Below are positions 33,574 through 43,375 of a stretch of 64,000 nt of DNA, piece after piece; the stretch's first letter is position 1; every line of letters starts with the position of its first letter. The notes beneath the pieces are model-generated. The model was not told the DNA's origin, ran no database searches, and worked only from the letters and a program-made list of their open reading frames with translations. The stretch comes from Planosporangium flavigriseum (GTDB lineage: Bacteria; Actinomycetota; Actinomycetes; Mycobacteriales; Micromonosporaceae), in NCBI RefSeq assembly GCF_011947225.1, contig NZ_JAATVW010000001.1, forward strand, positions 547,441 through 611,440, given 5' to 3'. The position numbers were made by a program, and so were the translations under genes.

Positions 33574-34912
33574 ACGGGGCGGCGAACGGGGTCGGCGGGG
33601 GCACCTCGGTCAGTAGTCGCCGGGTCGTCGCCAGCCCCCAGTCGTCGAGCATGGCGATCCGGTCCGACGAGACGCGCAGCCCGCCGTACCGGGCCACCAC
33701 GTCGGCCCACTCCTCCCGCCGCTCGATCTGCGGGCGGGCCACGATGCAGTCCGGGTCGTTGACCCAGAACCTGCCGTGCTGCCAGGCCCGGCCGATGGTC
33801 GACATCGTCGCGCCGAACTGCGACGGCTGGCACGCGTCACCGTCGCAGGCGGCGTAGGTGACCGCGACATCGGCCGAGATCCGCATCGCGTCGAAGAGCC
33901 CGACGCTGGGCAGGATCGGCGCGCCGCAGCCGAGCAGGTACGCGTCGTCGCCGATCGTCTCGCGGATCGCGGTGACAGCGGACCGGTAGGCGTCGAGCGG
34001 GCGGGAACCGTCGTGCCGGCGCCCGTCCAGCGCGCCCGCGTACATGAAGTCGACCTTGAAATAGTCGATGCCGTACGCGCGGAGCCGGCCGAACACCTCC
34101 GCCAGGTAGCCACGCGCCCCCGGGTGCGTGGCGTCCAGCGCGAACAGCGGCGATTCCCAGTTGAACCCGGCCTCCACCGGGAGCCCGGCGGCGTCGCGCA
34201 GCAGCCAGTCCGGGTGGTCGCGGGCGGTCCGGCTGTGCCGGGTCACCAGGAAAGGGGCGACCCAGATGCCGAAGCGCCGGCCCGTGTCGCGTACGCGGTG
34301 GGCCAGTTCGGCGACTGACGCGAACCGGTCGGACAGGGTCAGCCAGTCACCGACCGCCGACTGCCAGCCGTCGTCGACCTGTACGACCTCCACGGGCAGG
34401 TCGTGCTCGTCGAACGCGGCCAGGTTCTCGTCGATGTCGGCGTCGGTGACCTCGGTGAAGTACTGGTACCAGGAGCACCAGCCCGTCGGCGGCGACCGCG
34501 GCGGGGCCACCCCGACCGCGCGGGCGAACGCGTCGCCCCACGCCGACAGGGCACCGTCGATCGACGCGTGGGTGAGTACGAGCACCGGCCCGTCGGTACT
34601 CACCCGTAACCGGCCGCCCGCGAGGGTCGCCCGGATGGACGCCACCTCACTCAGTCCGTCGGTGGTCGCGTACAGGCGGGCCTTGCCACCGTCACCGGGA
34701 TCGACGGCGAGTAGCCCCTCGCCCTGGAATCCGCTGGCGGGTCCCGGCTTACCGGGCCGGTACGACATGACCCGGGCACCGGGGCGCACCGGTCGCCAGG
34801 ACGTGGCGTCGGCGGGGTAGATCGTCGTGGGGCTCCAACTCTGCCAGCCGTGCTCGTACACCCGACCCCGGGCCGGGTCGATCCGCACCTCGTCGACGAC
34901 ACCGAAAGCCAC
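33566..34912 (-). CDS. GH36 family alpha-galactosidase
   Basis: A 448-residue glycoside hydrolase that should release galactose from alpha-galactosides such as melibiose or raffinose. The nucleophile is the Asp in YFKVDFMYAG and the acid/base is the Asp in MRISADVAVTY, as in GH36. Further family marks are PTGWCSWYQYF and VVQVDDGWQSAVGDW. It lacks a signal peptide and is shorter than the usual 700-residue GH36 enzymes because the large N-terminal beta-domain is reduced. The GTG at 34912 has GGGAGGTGA upstream. It is divergent from deoR-galT-galK, so the released galactose would enter the Leloir pathway encoded alongside. Confidence 0.9.
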   Translation of the reverse strand: MAFGVVDEVRIDPARGRVYEHGWQSWSPTTIYPADATSWRPVRPGARVMSYRPGKPGPASGFQGEGLLAVDPGDGGKARLYATTDGLSEVASIRATLAGGRLRVSTDGPVLVLTHASIDGALSAWGDAFARAVGVAPPRSPPTGWCSWYQYFTEVTDADIDENLAAFDEHDLPVEVVQVDDGWQSAVGDWLTLSDRFASVAELAHRVRDTGRRFGIWVAPFLVTRHSRTARDHPDWLLRDAAGLPVEAGFNWESPLFALDATHPGARGYLAEVFGRLRAYGIDYFKVDFMYAGALDGRRHDGSRPLDAYRSAVTAIRETIGDDAYLLGCGAPILPSVGLFDAMRISADVAVTYAACDGDACQPSQFGATMSTIGRAWQHGRFWVNDPDCIVARPQIERREEWADVVARYGGLRVSSDRIAMLDDWGLATTRRLLTEVPPPTPFAAPSS

Positions 34913-35053
34913 GCGTCGTCACCTCCCGCTCCACATCAAAGCGCGTTACCGAACGCGGAAACAACCGCGAACACCCTCGCCGCTGACACGCCGGACCCAC
35001 CGCGTACTGTTGAGTTTTGTTGGATTGTGATCGGTTGGGAGGGAAACCGCGCG

Positions 35054-35833
35054 ATGCTGGCGCAGCAGCGGCAGTCGGCCATCCTCGACCTGGTGCGCCG
35101 CCACGGCGGCATGCGGGTCAGCCAACTGGTGCAGCAGTTCGGCGTCTCGGACATGACCATCCGCCGCGACCTGGAGACCCTCGCCGAGCGCGGCCTCGTC
35201 GACAAGGTGCACGGCGGCGCCACGGTTTCCGGGCCGGGGTCGACCGAGGAGCCCGGCTTCGACGCGAAGTCGGTCCGCCAGCGTACGGAGAAGTCGGCGA
35301 TCGCCGCCCGGGCCGCACAACTGGTCGAGCCCGGTACGGCGGTCGCGCTGTCGGCCGGCACCACCACCGCCGCGCTCGCCGCGCTCCTGCTCGACGTGCC
35401 CGGCCTGACCGTGGTGACCAACTCGCTCCCGGTCGCCGACGCGCTCAGAAGCTCCGATCAGGTGGTAGTGCTCACCGGCGGCATCCGTACCCCGTCGAAC
35501 GCGCTCGCCGGTCCGGTCGCGGAAGCGGCCGCCGCCTCGCTCAACGTCGACGTGCTCTTCCTCGGGGTACACGGGATGAGCCCCCGCACCGGATTCACCA
35601 CCCCGAACCTGATGGAGGCGGGCATCAACCGCCGACTCGTCGCCGCCGCCCGGCGGCTGGTGGTCCTGGCCGATCACACGAAGTGGGAGACCGTAGGCAT
35701 CGCGACGATCGCGCCGCTCGACGACGCGGACGTACTCATCACCGACTCGCGCCTACCTTCGGGGGCGCAGGAACAACTGAGCGAACGCGTCGGCGAACTG
35801 ATCGTGGTCGACGTACCGGGAGAGCAAGAGTGA
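35054..35833 (+). CDS. DeoR/GlpR family regulator of the galactose genes
   Basis: A 259-residue repressor. The N-terminal winged helix (residues 3-58) contains the DeoR signature RVSQLVQQFGVSDMTIRRDLETLAERG followed by KVHGGA. The C-terminal sugar-phosphate-sensing domain shows LSAGTTTAALAALL and VVLADHTKWETVG. The ATG at 35054 has GGGAGGGA upstream. The gene overlaps galT by 4 nt, so it is in the same operon and most probably regulates itself, galT, galK and the divergent alpha-galactosidase gene, with a galactose-derived phosphate as inducer. The 141-bp divergent region holds AT-rich TTTTGTTGGATTGTGATCGG, a possible operator. Confidence 0.9.
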   Translation: MLAQQRQSAILDLVRRHGGMRVSQLVQQFGVSDMTIRRDLETLAERGLVDKVHGGATVSGPGSTEEPGFDAKSVRQRTEKSAIAARAAQLVEPGTAVALSAGTTTAALAALLLDVPGLTVVTNSLPVADALRSSDQVVVLTGGIRTPSNALAGPVAEAAAASLNVDVLFLGVHGMSPRTGFTTPNLMEAGINRRLVAAARRLVVLADHTKWETVGIATIAPLDDADVLITDSRLPSGAQEQLSERVGELIVVDVPGEQE

Positions 35834-36897
35834 AACGAACCGTAACGCACCTGGCCGACGGCCGCGAGCTGATCTATTTCGACTCCGACGACACCGTGGT
35901 ACGCGTCGAGCAGGACCGGCGTGAGCTGCCGCCTCCGCCGCCGACCTCGGAGATCCGCTACGACCCGATCCTCGACGAGTGGGTCGCGATCGCGGCGCAC
36001 CGGCAGACCCGTACCTTCCTGCCGCCGACCGACGAGTGTCCACTGTGTCCATCCACGCCGGACCGGTCGAGTGAAGTCCCCGCGTACGACTACGACGTCG
36101 CCGTGTTCGAGAACCGGTTCCCGTCGTTCTCGCACCGCTCCGGATCGCTCGCGGCTGTTTCCGGACTGACCGAGGTCACTCCCGGCCACGGACGGTGCGA
36201 GGTCGTGTGCTTCACCTCCGACCACAACTCGTCGTTTGCCGCCTTGACGCCCGAGCGGGTGCGACTGGTGATGGAGGCGTGGGCCGACCGGACCGCGGAG
36301 CTTTCGGCCCTGGACGATGTCGAGCAGGTGTTCTGCTTCGAAAACCGCGGTGAGGCGATCGGCGTGACGCTGCACCACCCGCACGGGCAGATCTACGCGT
36401 ACCCGTTCGTCACGCCGCGGACGCGGCGGATGCTCTCGTCGGCCCGCTCCTACGAGGGCGGAAACCTCTTCGCCGACGTCCTCGCCGCCGAGCGGGCCGC
36501 GGGCGAGCGGATCGTCGCGCAGAACGAGCACTGGACGGCGTTCGTACCGGCAGCCGCCCGCTGGCCGTACGAGGTGCACCTGTACCCGAACCGCCAGGTG
36601 CCCGACCTCCCCGCCCTGTCGAACGAGGAGCGGGACGCGTTCGGGCCGGTGTACCTGGAACTGCTGCGCCGCTTCGACGGGCTGTTCGGCTTCCCCATGC
36701 CGTACATCTCGGCCTGGCACCAGGCCCCCGTACGCCTCGATCGTGACCTCTCCTACCTGCACCTGCAGCTGTTCAGCACGCAGCGGGCACCCGGCAAACT
36801 GAAGTACCTCGCCGGATCGGAGTCCGCGATGGGCGTGTTCATCAACGACGTACGTCCGGAACAGGCCACCCAGCAACTGCGGGAGGTGGCGCTGTGA
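35830..36897 (+). CDS. galT: Galactose-1-phosphate uridylyltransferase
   Basis: A 355-residue HIT-superfamily enzyme that exchanges UMP between UDP-glucose and galactose-1-phosphate in the Leloir pathway. The catalytic HxHxQ motif is seen in TLHHPHGQIYAYP, the zinc-binding Cys pair in DECPLCP, and the uridine-binding segment in VFENRFPSFSH. The C-terminal second HIT half ends with the usual YLHLQLFSTQRAPGKLKYLAGSE. The GTG at 35830 overlaps the deoR-type stop by 4 nt, and its own stop overlaps galK by 4 nt, so the three genes are translationally coupled. Confidence 0.95.
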   Translation: MKRTVTHLADGRELIYFDSDDTVVRVEQDRRELPPPPPTSEIRYDPILDEWVAIAAHRQTRTFLPPTDECPLCPSTPDRSSEVPAYDYDVAVFENRFPSFSHRSGSLAAVSGLTEVTPGHGRCEVVCFTSDHNSSFAALTPERVRLVMEAWADRTAELSALDDVEQVFCFENRGEAIGVTLHHPHGQIYAYPFVTPRTRRMLSSARSYEGGNLFADVLAAERAAGERIVAQNEHWTAFVPAAARWPYEVHLYPNRQVPDLPALSNEERDAFGPVYLELLRRFDGLFGFPMPYISAWHQAPVRLDRDLSYLHLQLFSTQRAPGKLKYLAGSESAMGVFINDVRPEQATQQLREVAL

Positions 36898-38024
36898 CGC
36901 CAATTGCACGGGCTTCGCGACTGTTCTCTTCGGCCTTCGGCGCCGCGCCGGCCGCGGTGTGGGCAGCGCCCGGCCGGGTCAACCTGATCGGCGAGCACAC
37001 CGACTACAACGACGGGTACGTGCTGCCCTTCGCCCTCCCCCAGGTGACCGCGGCGGCGGTGCTCCCGGCCTCCTCGGGGTGGTCGGTGTGCTCGGAGGGG
37101 CAGGACGGGACGGTCTCCTTCGACCCGTCGGACTTGAAGCCCGGCGGGGTGACCGACTGGGCCGCCTACGTCGCCGGGGTCGTGTGGGCGCTGCGGGACT
37201 CCGGCGCTGACGTGCCCCCGGCCCGGATCGCCATCGCGAGCGACGTACCCATCGGCGCCGGCCTGTCGTCCTCGGCTGCGATCGAGTGCGCGGTCATGGC
37301 GGCGCTGTGCTCCCTGGGCGGTCTCGATCTCTCGGCTGAGGCCCAGGTCAGGCTGGCGCAGCGGGCCGAGAACGAGTACGTCGGCGCACCCACCGGGATC
37401 ATGGACCAGTCGGCGTCCACCCTGTCCCGGGCCGGCCACGCGCTCTTCCTCGACTGCCGCACCCTTTCCGTGGAGCACATCCCGTTCGACGTGGCGGCGG
37501 CCGGACTCTCGGTCCTGGTCGTCAACACCAACGCGCCGCACCGGCACGTTGACGGCGAGTACGCCGACCGGCGCGCCGTCTGCGAAGCCGCGGCACGGAC
37601 GTTGGGCGTGCGTGCCCTGCGGGATGTCGGGCCCGAGGTGTTCTCCCGCCTCGACGGGGTCGCCCTGCGCCGGGTACGCCACGTCGTCACCGAGAACCAG
37701 CGGGTCCTGGATACCGTGCACCTCTTACGGTCTGGGGATATTCGAGGCATCGGCCCGCTGATGACGGCCTCACACAAGTCGATGCGCGACGACTTCGAGA
37801 TCACCGTGCCGGAGGTTGATACGGCAGTCGAAGTGGCGCTTGAAAATGGTGCGTACGGGGCCCGGATGACGGGCGGCGGGTTCGGCGGGTGCGTACTGGC
37901 GCTCGTGGACGCCTCGCGCGCTTCGGCGGTCGCTTCTGCGGTGGCCGAGGCGTTCGCCTCGGCCGGCTTCACCGCGCCGGACTCGTTCGTGGCGACCCCG
38001 AGCCAGGGCGTCCACCGAGTTTGA
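36894..38024 (+). CDS. galK: Galactokinase
   Basis: A 376-residue GHMP kinase that phosphorylates galactose at C1. The galactokinase signature is present (GRVNLIGEHTDYNDGYVLPFAL), the ATP-binding GHMP motif as PIGAGLSSSAAIECAV, and motif 3 as ARMTGGGFGGCVLALV. The GTG at 36894 overlaps galT by 4 nt. The gene ends 6 nt before a 48-nt palindrome that should stop transcription. The epimerase galE is not in the window and must be supplied elsewhere. Confidence 0.96.
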   Translation: MTPIARASRLFSSAFGAAPAAVWAAPGRVNLIGEHTDYNDGYVLPFALPQVTAAAVLPASSGWSVCSEGQDGTVSFDPSDLKPGGVTDWAAYVAGVVWALRDSGADVPPARIAIASDVPIGAGLSSSAAIECAVMAALCSLGGLDLSAEAQVRLAQRAENEYVGAPTGIMDQSASTLSRAGHALFLDCRTLSVEHIPFDVAAAGLSVLVVNTNAPHRHVDGEYADRRAVCEAAARTLGVRALRDVGPEVFSRLDGVALRRVRHVVTENQRVLDTVHLLRSGDIRGIGPLMTASHKSMRDDFEITVPEVDTAVEVALENGAYGARMTGGGFGGCVLALVDASRASAVASAVAEAFASAGFTAPDSFVATPSQGVHRV

Positions 38025-38030
38025 TTCTGC

Positions 38031-38078
38031 GATCTTGGAAGGTTTGACATCGAATGTGATGTCAAACCTTCCAAGATC
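38031..38078. repeat. 48-nt palindrome after galK (GATCTTGG family, copy B)
   Basis: Perfect 21-bp arms with the 6-nt loop GAATGT. It begins 6 nt after galK and contains the last codons and the stop of the convergent DUF559-like gene, so it can terminate both messages. It is almost identical to the palindrome at 39103 on the other side of that gene; they differ in two loop bases and one end base. Confidence 0.92.
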
Positions 38079-39024
38079 CAGGGGAAGGTGGGCTCCACCC
38101 GGCTGCGCACAGCGCGGCTCGAATCTGCGCCGCCACCTCATCCGGTCGATGCGCCACGACCCAGGCCGGAAACCGCAGCACTCGATCGCCCTTGATCCAG
38201 AGATCGTTCTGTCGCTGCATGTCGGCCCACCAGGTGCGAACCTCGAGATGGAAAGAGCCGTCCACCTCGACGTGCACCTTCCACTCACGCCAGTACGCGT
38301 CCAGATAACGTCGTCGGCCACTCGCGTCGGCCCGCTCCGTCTGCTGGTCGGGTAACGGCAGCCCGAAACGCCGACACAGCTTGACCAAATCCACTTCGGA
38401 TAGTGAGTGCGCCCCTCCTGCCGCATATCGCGTGGTCTCCAGCACGAGAGCACGTCGAGGACTGCGGGTCAGCACGGCCGCCACGGCCTCGATCTCTTCT
38501 TTCGACACTCGCCTTTGCTGGAACGCCGCAGCCACTACGGCACGGGCATCGTCATCGGTGCGTGCCCAGGAAGCCGCGTCGACGATTGATCGGGCCATCC
38601 TGGTGCGCGGCGGCGCACCAGGGCGTACGTGATGCGCAGGGAGCACCTCGGTGCGGTGGATTCGTACGCCGGAGACGCGACGTACCCGCCGGCCGGCCGG
38701 AACCAGGATGTCTATCGGATCTGCGTCGGAAGAGCGCAGCCCTTCTAGCGTCGCCGCCGTCCGCCCGGCGCAGACTGCGCCTTCGCCGGCGCCGAGAGTC
38801 GCAACCCACAACCGCTGGTCACGGGTCAATGGGCCGTTGTGTGCGATCACCACACCCCACTCGGCCCGCTGCCAGCGCCCTCGAGACAGGAGGTTCTGCA
38901 GCGCACCTCGCCCGACCGCGGCGATCGCCTGCGCCCGACTGAGCACGTGGCTCTGCCTGAACAGCAGCCACTCCAATTCCGGTGCGTCGTCCGCGGGAAG
39001 GGAGGGTTCATCGCGCACGTACAT
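38062..39024 (-). CDS. AbiEi-like N-terminus plus DUF559/Vsr-like nuclease domain protein
   Basis: A protein of about 320 residues. The N-terminal half (QSHVLSRAQAIAAVGRGALQNLLSRGRWQRAEWGVV) looks like the winged-helix domain seen in AbiEi-type antitoxins. The C-terminal third (SLSEVDLVKLCRRFGLP ... YLDAYWREWKVHVEVDGSFH ... RVLRFPAWVV) has the E...D...E-x-D pattern of DUF559/Vsr-like PD-(D/E)XK nucleases. Such genes are common and scattered in actinobacteria, and their role is unknown. The ATG at 39024 is preferred; a TTG at 39042 is possible. No ribosome site is visible. The last four codons and the stop lie within palindrome copy B. It sits between two near-identical palindromes and may have been inserted there. 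Confidence 0.75.
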   Translation of the reverse strand: MYVRDEPSLPADDAPELEWLLFRQSHVLSRAQAIAAVGRGALQNLLSRGRWQRAEWGVVIAHNGPLTRDQRLWVATLGAGEGAVCAGRTAATLEGLRSSDADPIDILVPAGRRVRRVSGVRIHRTEVLPAHHVRPGAPPRTRMARSIVDAASWARTDDDARAVVAAAFQQRRVSKEEIEAVAAVLTRSPRRALVLETTRYAAGGAHSLSEVDLVKLCRRFGLPLPDQQTERADASGRRRYLDAYWREWKVHVEVDGSFHLEVRTWWADMQRQNDLWIKGDRVLRFPAWVVAHRPDEVAAQIRAALCAAGWSPPSPGSWKV

Positions 39025-39102
39025 GCGGCCGAGTGTGGCCAACCCGGGGATGGCACCGCCGCCCCGTCACTGTCTGCTGTGGATAACTCCTCGGGCGACC
39101 TG

Positions 39103-39150
39103 GATCTTGGAAGGTTTGACATCGCATGCGATGTCAAACCTTCCAAGATT
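39103..39150. repeat. 48-nt palindrome after ornithine aminotransferase (GATCTTGG family, copy C)
   Basis: A 21-bp stem with the loop GCATGC and one terminal G-T pair. It ends 2 nt before the ornithine aminotransferase stop codon on the minus strand and so serves as that gene's terminator. It is a near-copy of the palindrome at 38031. Confidence 0.92.
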
Positions 39151-39151
39151 G

Positions 39152-40369
39152 CTAAGAACCCAGGATTGCGGACAGCGCGTCGACGGCGAGATCCACCTCT
39201 TCGGGCGTGACGACCAGCGGCGGCGCGAGCCGGATCGTCGAGCCGTGCGTGTCCTTGACCAGGACACCCCGCTCCGCGAGCCGCTCGCACGCCTGGCGGC
39301 CGGTCATCAGTTCCGGGTCGATGTCCACACCGGCCCACAGTCCCCTACCCCGTACCGCCGTTACGCCCTTACCCACGAGCTCACCGAGCCGTTCGTGCAG
39401 CTGCGAACCCAGAGCGAGGGCGCGTTCCTGAAATTCCCCGGACCGGAGGAGGTGGACCACAGCGCGGCCGACCGCGCACGCCAGCGGGTTCCCACCGAAC
39501 GTGGACCCGTGCTCCCCCGGCCGCAGCACCCCGAGAACGGAGCGCGACGCGGCGACGGCGGACACCGGCACGACCCCGCCACCGAGCGCCTTGCCCAGCA
39601 CGTACATGTCGGGCTTGACGCCCTCGTGGTCGCAGGCGAACGTCGCGCCGGTGCGGCCGAGGCCGGACTGCACCTCGTCGGCGATGAACAAGACGTCATG
39701 AGAAGTACAGAGCGAACGAACACCCGGCAGGTAGCCCGGCGGCGGCACGAGAACGCCGGCCTCGCCCTGGATCGGCTCGATCAGCACCGCGACGGTCGTC
39801 TCGTCAATGGCCGCCGCGAGAGCGTCCAGGTCGCCGTAGGGGACGATGCGGAACCCGGGGGTGTACGGGCCGTAATCGGCCCTTGCGTCCGGATCGGTGG
39901 AGAAGCTGATGATCGTGGTCGTACGCCCGTGGAAGTTGTTCTCGGCGACCACGATGGTGGCCTTGCCGTCGGGTACGCCCTTGACGCGATACCCCCACTT
40001 GCGGGCGACCTTGATGGCCGTCTCGACGGCTTCGGCGCCGGTGTTCATCGGCAGTACGAGGTCCGTCCCGCACAGCTCGGCCAGCTCGCGGCAGAACGGG
40101 CCGAACTGGTCGTGCAGGAAAGCGCGACTGGTCAGGGTCACCCGATCCAACTGCTCCCGAGCCGCGGCAACCAGCGCCGGATGCCGGTGGCCGAAGTTGA
40201 GGGCGGAGTAGCCGGCCAGGCAGTCCAGGTACCGGTTGCCGTCCACATCCGTCACCCAGGCCCCGGAGGCGTCGGCGATGACCACCGACAGCGGGTGGTA
40301 GTTGTGCGCGGTCCAGCGCTCCGCCTCGGCGACCGCCGGGGCCGTCAGGCCGGGGACGACAGCCGTCAT
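39152..40369 (-). CDS. rocD: Ornithine aminotransferase
   Basis: A 405-residue class III PLP aminotransferase that converts ornithine and 2-oxoglutarate to glutamate semialdehyde, allowing use of arginine and ornithine. Family marks include YLDCLAGYSALNFGHRHP, NTGAEAVETAIKVARKWGY, ENNFHGRTTTIISFS, FIADEVQSGLGRTG and the PLP-binding Lys in YVLGKALGGG. The ATG at 40369 has AGGAGG upstream. No other arginine-catabolism gene is adjacent. Its upstream region shows phased TTGCG half-sites, which suggests control by an Lrp/AsnC-type regulator, as is common for this gene; that regulator is not in the window. Confidence 0.95.
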   Translation of the reverse strand: MTAVVPGLTAPAVAEAERWTAHNYHPLSVVIADASGAWVTDVDGNRYLDCLAGYSALNFGHRHPALVAAAREQLDRVTLTSRAFLHDQFGPFCRELAELCGTDLVLPMNTGAEAVETAIKVARKWGYRVKGVPDGKATIVVAENNFHGRTTTIISFSTDPDARADYGPYTPGFRIVPYGDLDALAAAIDETTVAVLIEPIQGEAGVLVPPPGYLPGVRSLCTSHDVLFIADEVQSGLGRTGATFACDHEGVKPDMYVLGKALGGGVVPVSAVAASRSVLGVLRPGEHGSTFGGNPLACAVGRAVVHLLRSGEFQERALALGSQLHERLGELVGKGVTAVRGRGLWAGVDIDPELMTGRQACERLAERGVLVKDTHGSTIRLAPPLVVTPEEVDLAVDALSAILGS

Positions 40370-40457
40370 CGGCGCACCTCCTGCGTAGAGCGGCTTACGC
40401 ACTTCCAGACAAGTCAACACCGTAAGGGGCGCCCACGCTCGCAGCCATTGCTCCATC

Positions 40458-40513
40458 TTGCGCGCTTCCGGCGATCCGTTGCGTACATGGCCGAGCGGCG
40501 CAACGTTCTTGCG
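40458..40513. promoter_or_regulatory. Phased TTGCG half-sites upstream of rocD
   Basis: TTGCG occurs at 40458 and 40479, its complement CGCAA at 40499, and TTGCG again at 40509. The distances are 21, 20 and 10 bp, that is, whole helical turns. Such phasing is what multimeric Lrp/AsnC regulators use. Binding is inferred only from the pattern. Confidence 0.4.
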
Positions 40514-40520
40514 TGGAACC

Positions 40521-40736
40521 TCAGCTCAGCTGTCGCCAGTGCGGGCTGTCAGCCAGCAGGCCTCGGACGCGCTCCGTAGCCGCGTCCTCATCGCCGTACT
40601 CGTACCACCGGCTGCGCCCGTCGGCGCCACCTTCGCGCGACTCCACCATCCATCGGCCGCCGTCTTCGTACAGATAGATGTCGTGCCGAGCCAGCCGACC
40701 CCACGTGCCGTTCCACCAGTGCTTACGTCGTTCCAC
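40521..40736 (-). CDS. Small protein behind an SOS box
   Basis: A protein of about 71 residues with the sequence features of a small actinobacterial family of unknown function: ERRKHWWNGTWGRLARHDIYLY near the N-terminus, then RWMVESREGGADGR and a C-terminal helix ending DSPHWRQL. It is basic at the start and rich in Trp and Arg. The GTG at 40736 is chosen because the earlier GTG at 40754 lies inside the SOS box. A perfect LexA-type site just upstream predicts induction by DNA damage. The rocD gene lies downstream on the same strand, 151 nt further on. Confidence 0.7.
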   Translation of the reverse strand: MERRKHWWNGTWGRLARHDIYLYEDGGRWMVESREGGADGRSRWYEYGDEDAATERVRGLLADSPHWRQLS

Positions 40737-40744
40737 GAGCCTAT

Positions 40745-40760
40745 TCGAACACACGTTCGA
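40745..40760. promoter_or_regulatory. Perfect LexA/SOS box
   Basis: TCGAAC-ACAC-GTTCGA matches the actinobacterial LexA consensus TCGAAC-N4-GTTCGA at every defined position. It ends 9 nt before the start of the small gene at 40736 on the minus strand, where bound LexA would block transcription until DNA damage. Confidence 0.85.
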
Positions 40761-40816
40761 TCATGAAAACAGGGGCACCTTCGGCCCGAGTCGATCAACC
40801 GAGCGAACCGAACCGG

Positions 40817-42353
<1,537 letters not shown>

Positions 42354-42357
<4 letters not shown>

Positions 42358-42611
42358 GCAGGACCAAACCGGACGTGTACCGGGAGACCGAAGTGCAGCG
42401 CGTGCTCACCGAGGACGAGCGCGTGTCCGAGCAGGGAATCCGGGTGAGCCACCTGGAGGAGAGCACCTTCGCCGTGACCGGAGAGGTGGAGAGCCCGAAG
42501 CGCAAGGAAGTCATCGAACAGGTGGTGGCCGAGAAGTTCCCCGACCTGACGGTGGAGTACGACCTCGGTGTCACCCGCGTACACGAACCGGACGAGGCGG
42601 AGGAAGTGTGA
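42354..42611 (+). CDS. Small BON-like domain protein
   Basis: An 85-residue acidic protein. The pattern EVQRVLTEDERVSEQGIRVS, TFAVTGEVESPKRKEVIEQV and FPDLTVEYDL resembles a BON domain (alpha-beta fold with a GxV turn), usually found in membrane-associated or ligand-binding proteins; no signal peptide is present. It overlaps both neighbours by 4 nt, between a nucleotidyltransferase-fold gene and a metallophosphoesterase gene, so the three products should be made together. It might be a sensor or adaptor for the two enzymes, which is inference. Confidence 0.7.
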
Positions 42612-43375
42612 GCACCACCGACAACACCGACCGGCCGCCCAACTGCGTACGCGTGGCGGCCGTCGGCGACGTTCACATCGACGAAAACGTGCTGGGTCGG
42701 TTTCGTCCGGCGCTCCAGCGCATCGGCGACAAGGCCGACGTGCTGCTGCTGGCCGGCGATCTGACCCGGCACGGCACCGGGGACGAGGCGCGCTCCGTGG
42801 TCACCGAGTTCGGTGGCCTGTCCGTACCGGTGGTTGCGGTGCTCGGTAACCACGACTACCACTCCGACGCCCAGGACGAGGTCACGAAGATCCTCGAAGA
42901 CGGCGGGATCACCGTCCTCGAACGAACGGGCGTCGTCATCGACTGTTTCGGGATCAGGCTGGGCATCGCCGGCGCGAAGGGTTTCGGCGGCGGGTTCGCC
43001 GGCAGGTGCGGCAGCGAGTTCGGGGAGCCGGAGATGAAGGCGTTCATCCGGCACACCCGCGTCATCTCGGAAGAGTTGGGCGCCGCGCTGAACGGCCTGG
43101 ACTGCGACGTGCGGGTGGCACTGACCCACTATTCGCCGACCCCGGAGACGCTGCTGGGCGAGCCGCTGGAGATCTACCCGTTCCTCGGGTCCTACCTGCT
43201 GGGCGAAGTCGTCGACGCGGTGTGCCCGGAGCTCGCCGTGCACGGGCACGCGCACGCCGGCACCGAGCGTGGAGTCACCCCCGGCGGCGTGCACGTGCGT
43301 AACGTTGCGCACCCGGTCATCAAGCAGGCGTACAGCGTGTACCAGATCAGCGGGCCGGACGGAGCCACAGCCTAG
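42608..43375 (+). CDS. Calcineurin-like metallophosphoesterase
   Basis: A 255-residue member of the binuclear metallophosphoesterase family. All metal-binding motifs are present in order: VGDVHID (about 19), LLLAGDLTRHG, VLGNHDYHS, THYSP and HGHAHAG. It may hydrolyse a phosphodiester or a nucleotide. There is no signal peptide, so it acts inside the cell. The GTG at 42608 overlaps the BON-like gene by 4 nt. It is the last gene of the operon, and its 3' end overlaps the convergent sigma-factor gene by 4 nt. Pairing of a nucleotidyltransferase with a phosphoesterase suggests addition and removal of the same modification. Confidence 0.88.
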   Translation: MSTTDNTDRPPNCVRVAAVGDVHIDENVLGRFRPALQRIGDKADVLLLAGDLTRHGTGDEARSVVTEFGGLSVPVVAVLGNHDYHSDAQDEVTKILEDGGITVLERTGVVIDCFGIRLGIAGAKGFGGGFAGRCGSEFGEPEMKAFIRHTRVISEELGAALNGLDCDVRVALTHYSPTPETLLGEPLEIYPFLGSYLLGEVVDAVCPELAVHGHAHAGTERGVTPGGVHVRNVAHPVIKQAYSVYQISGPDGATA

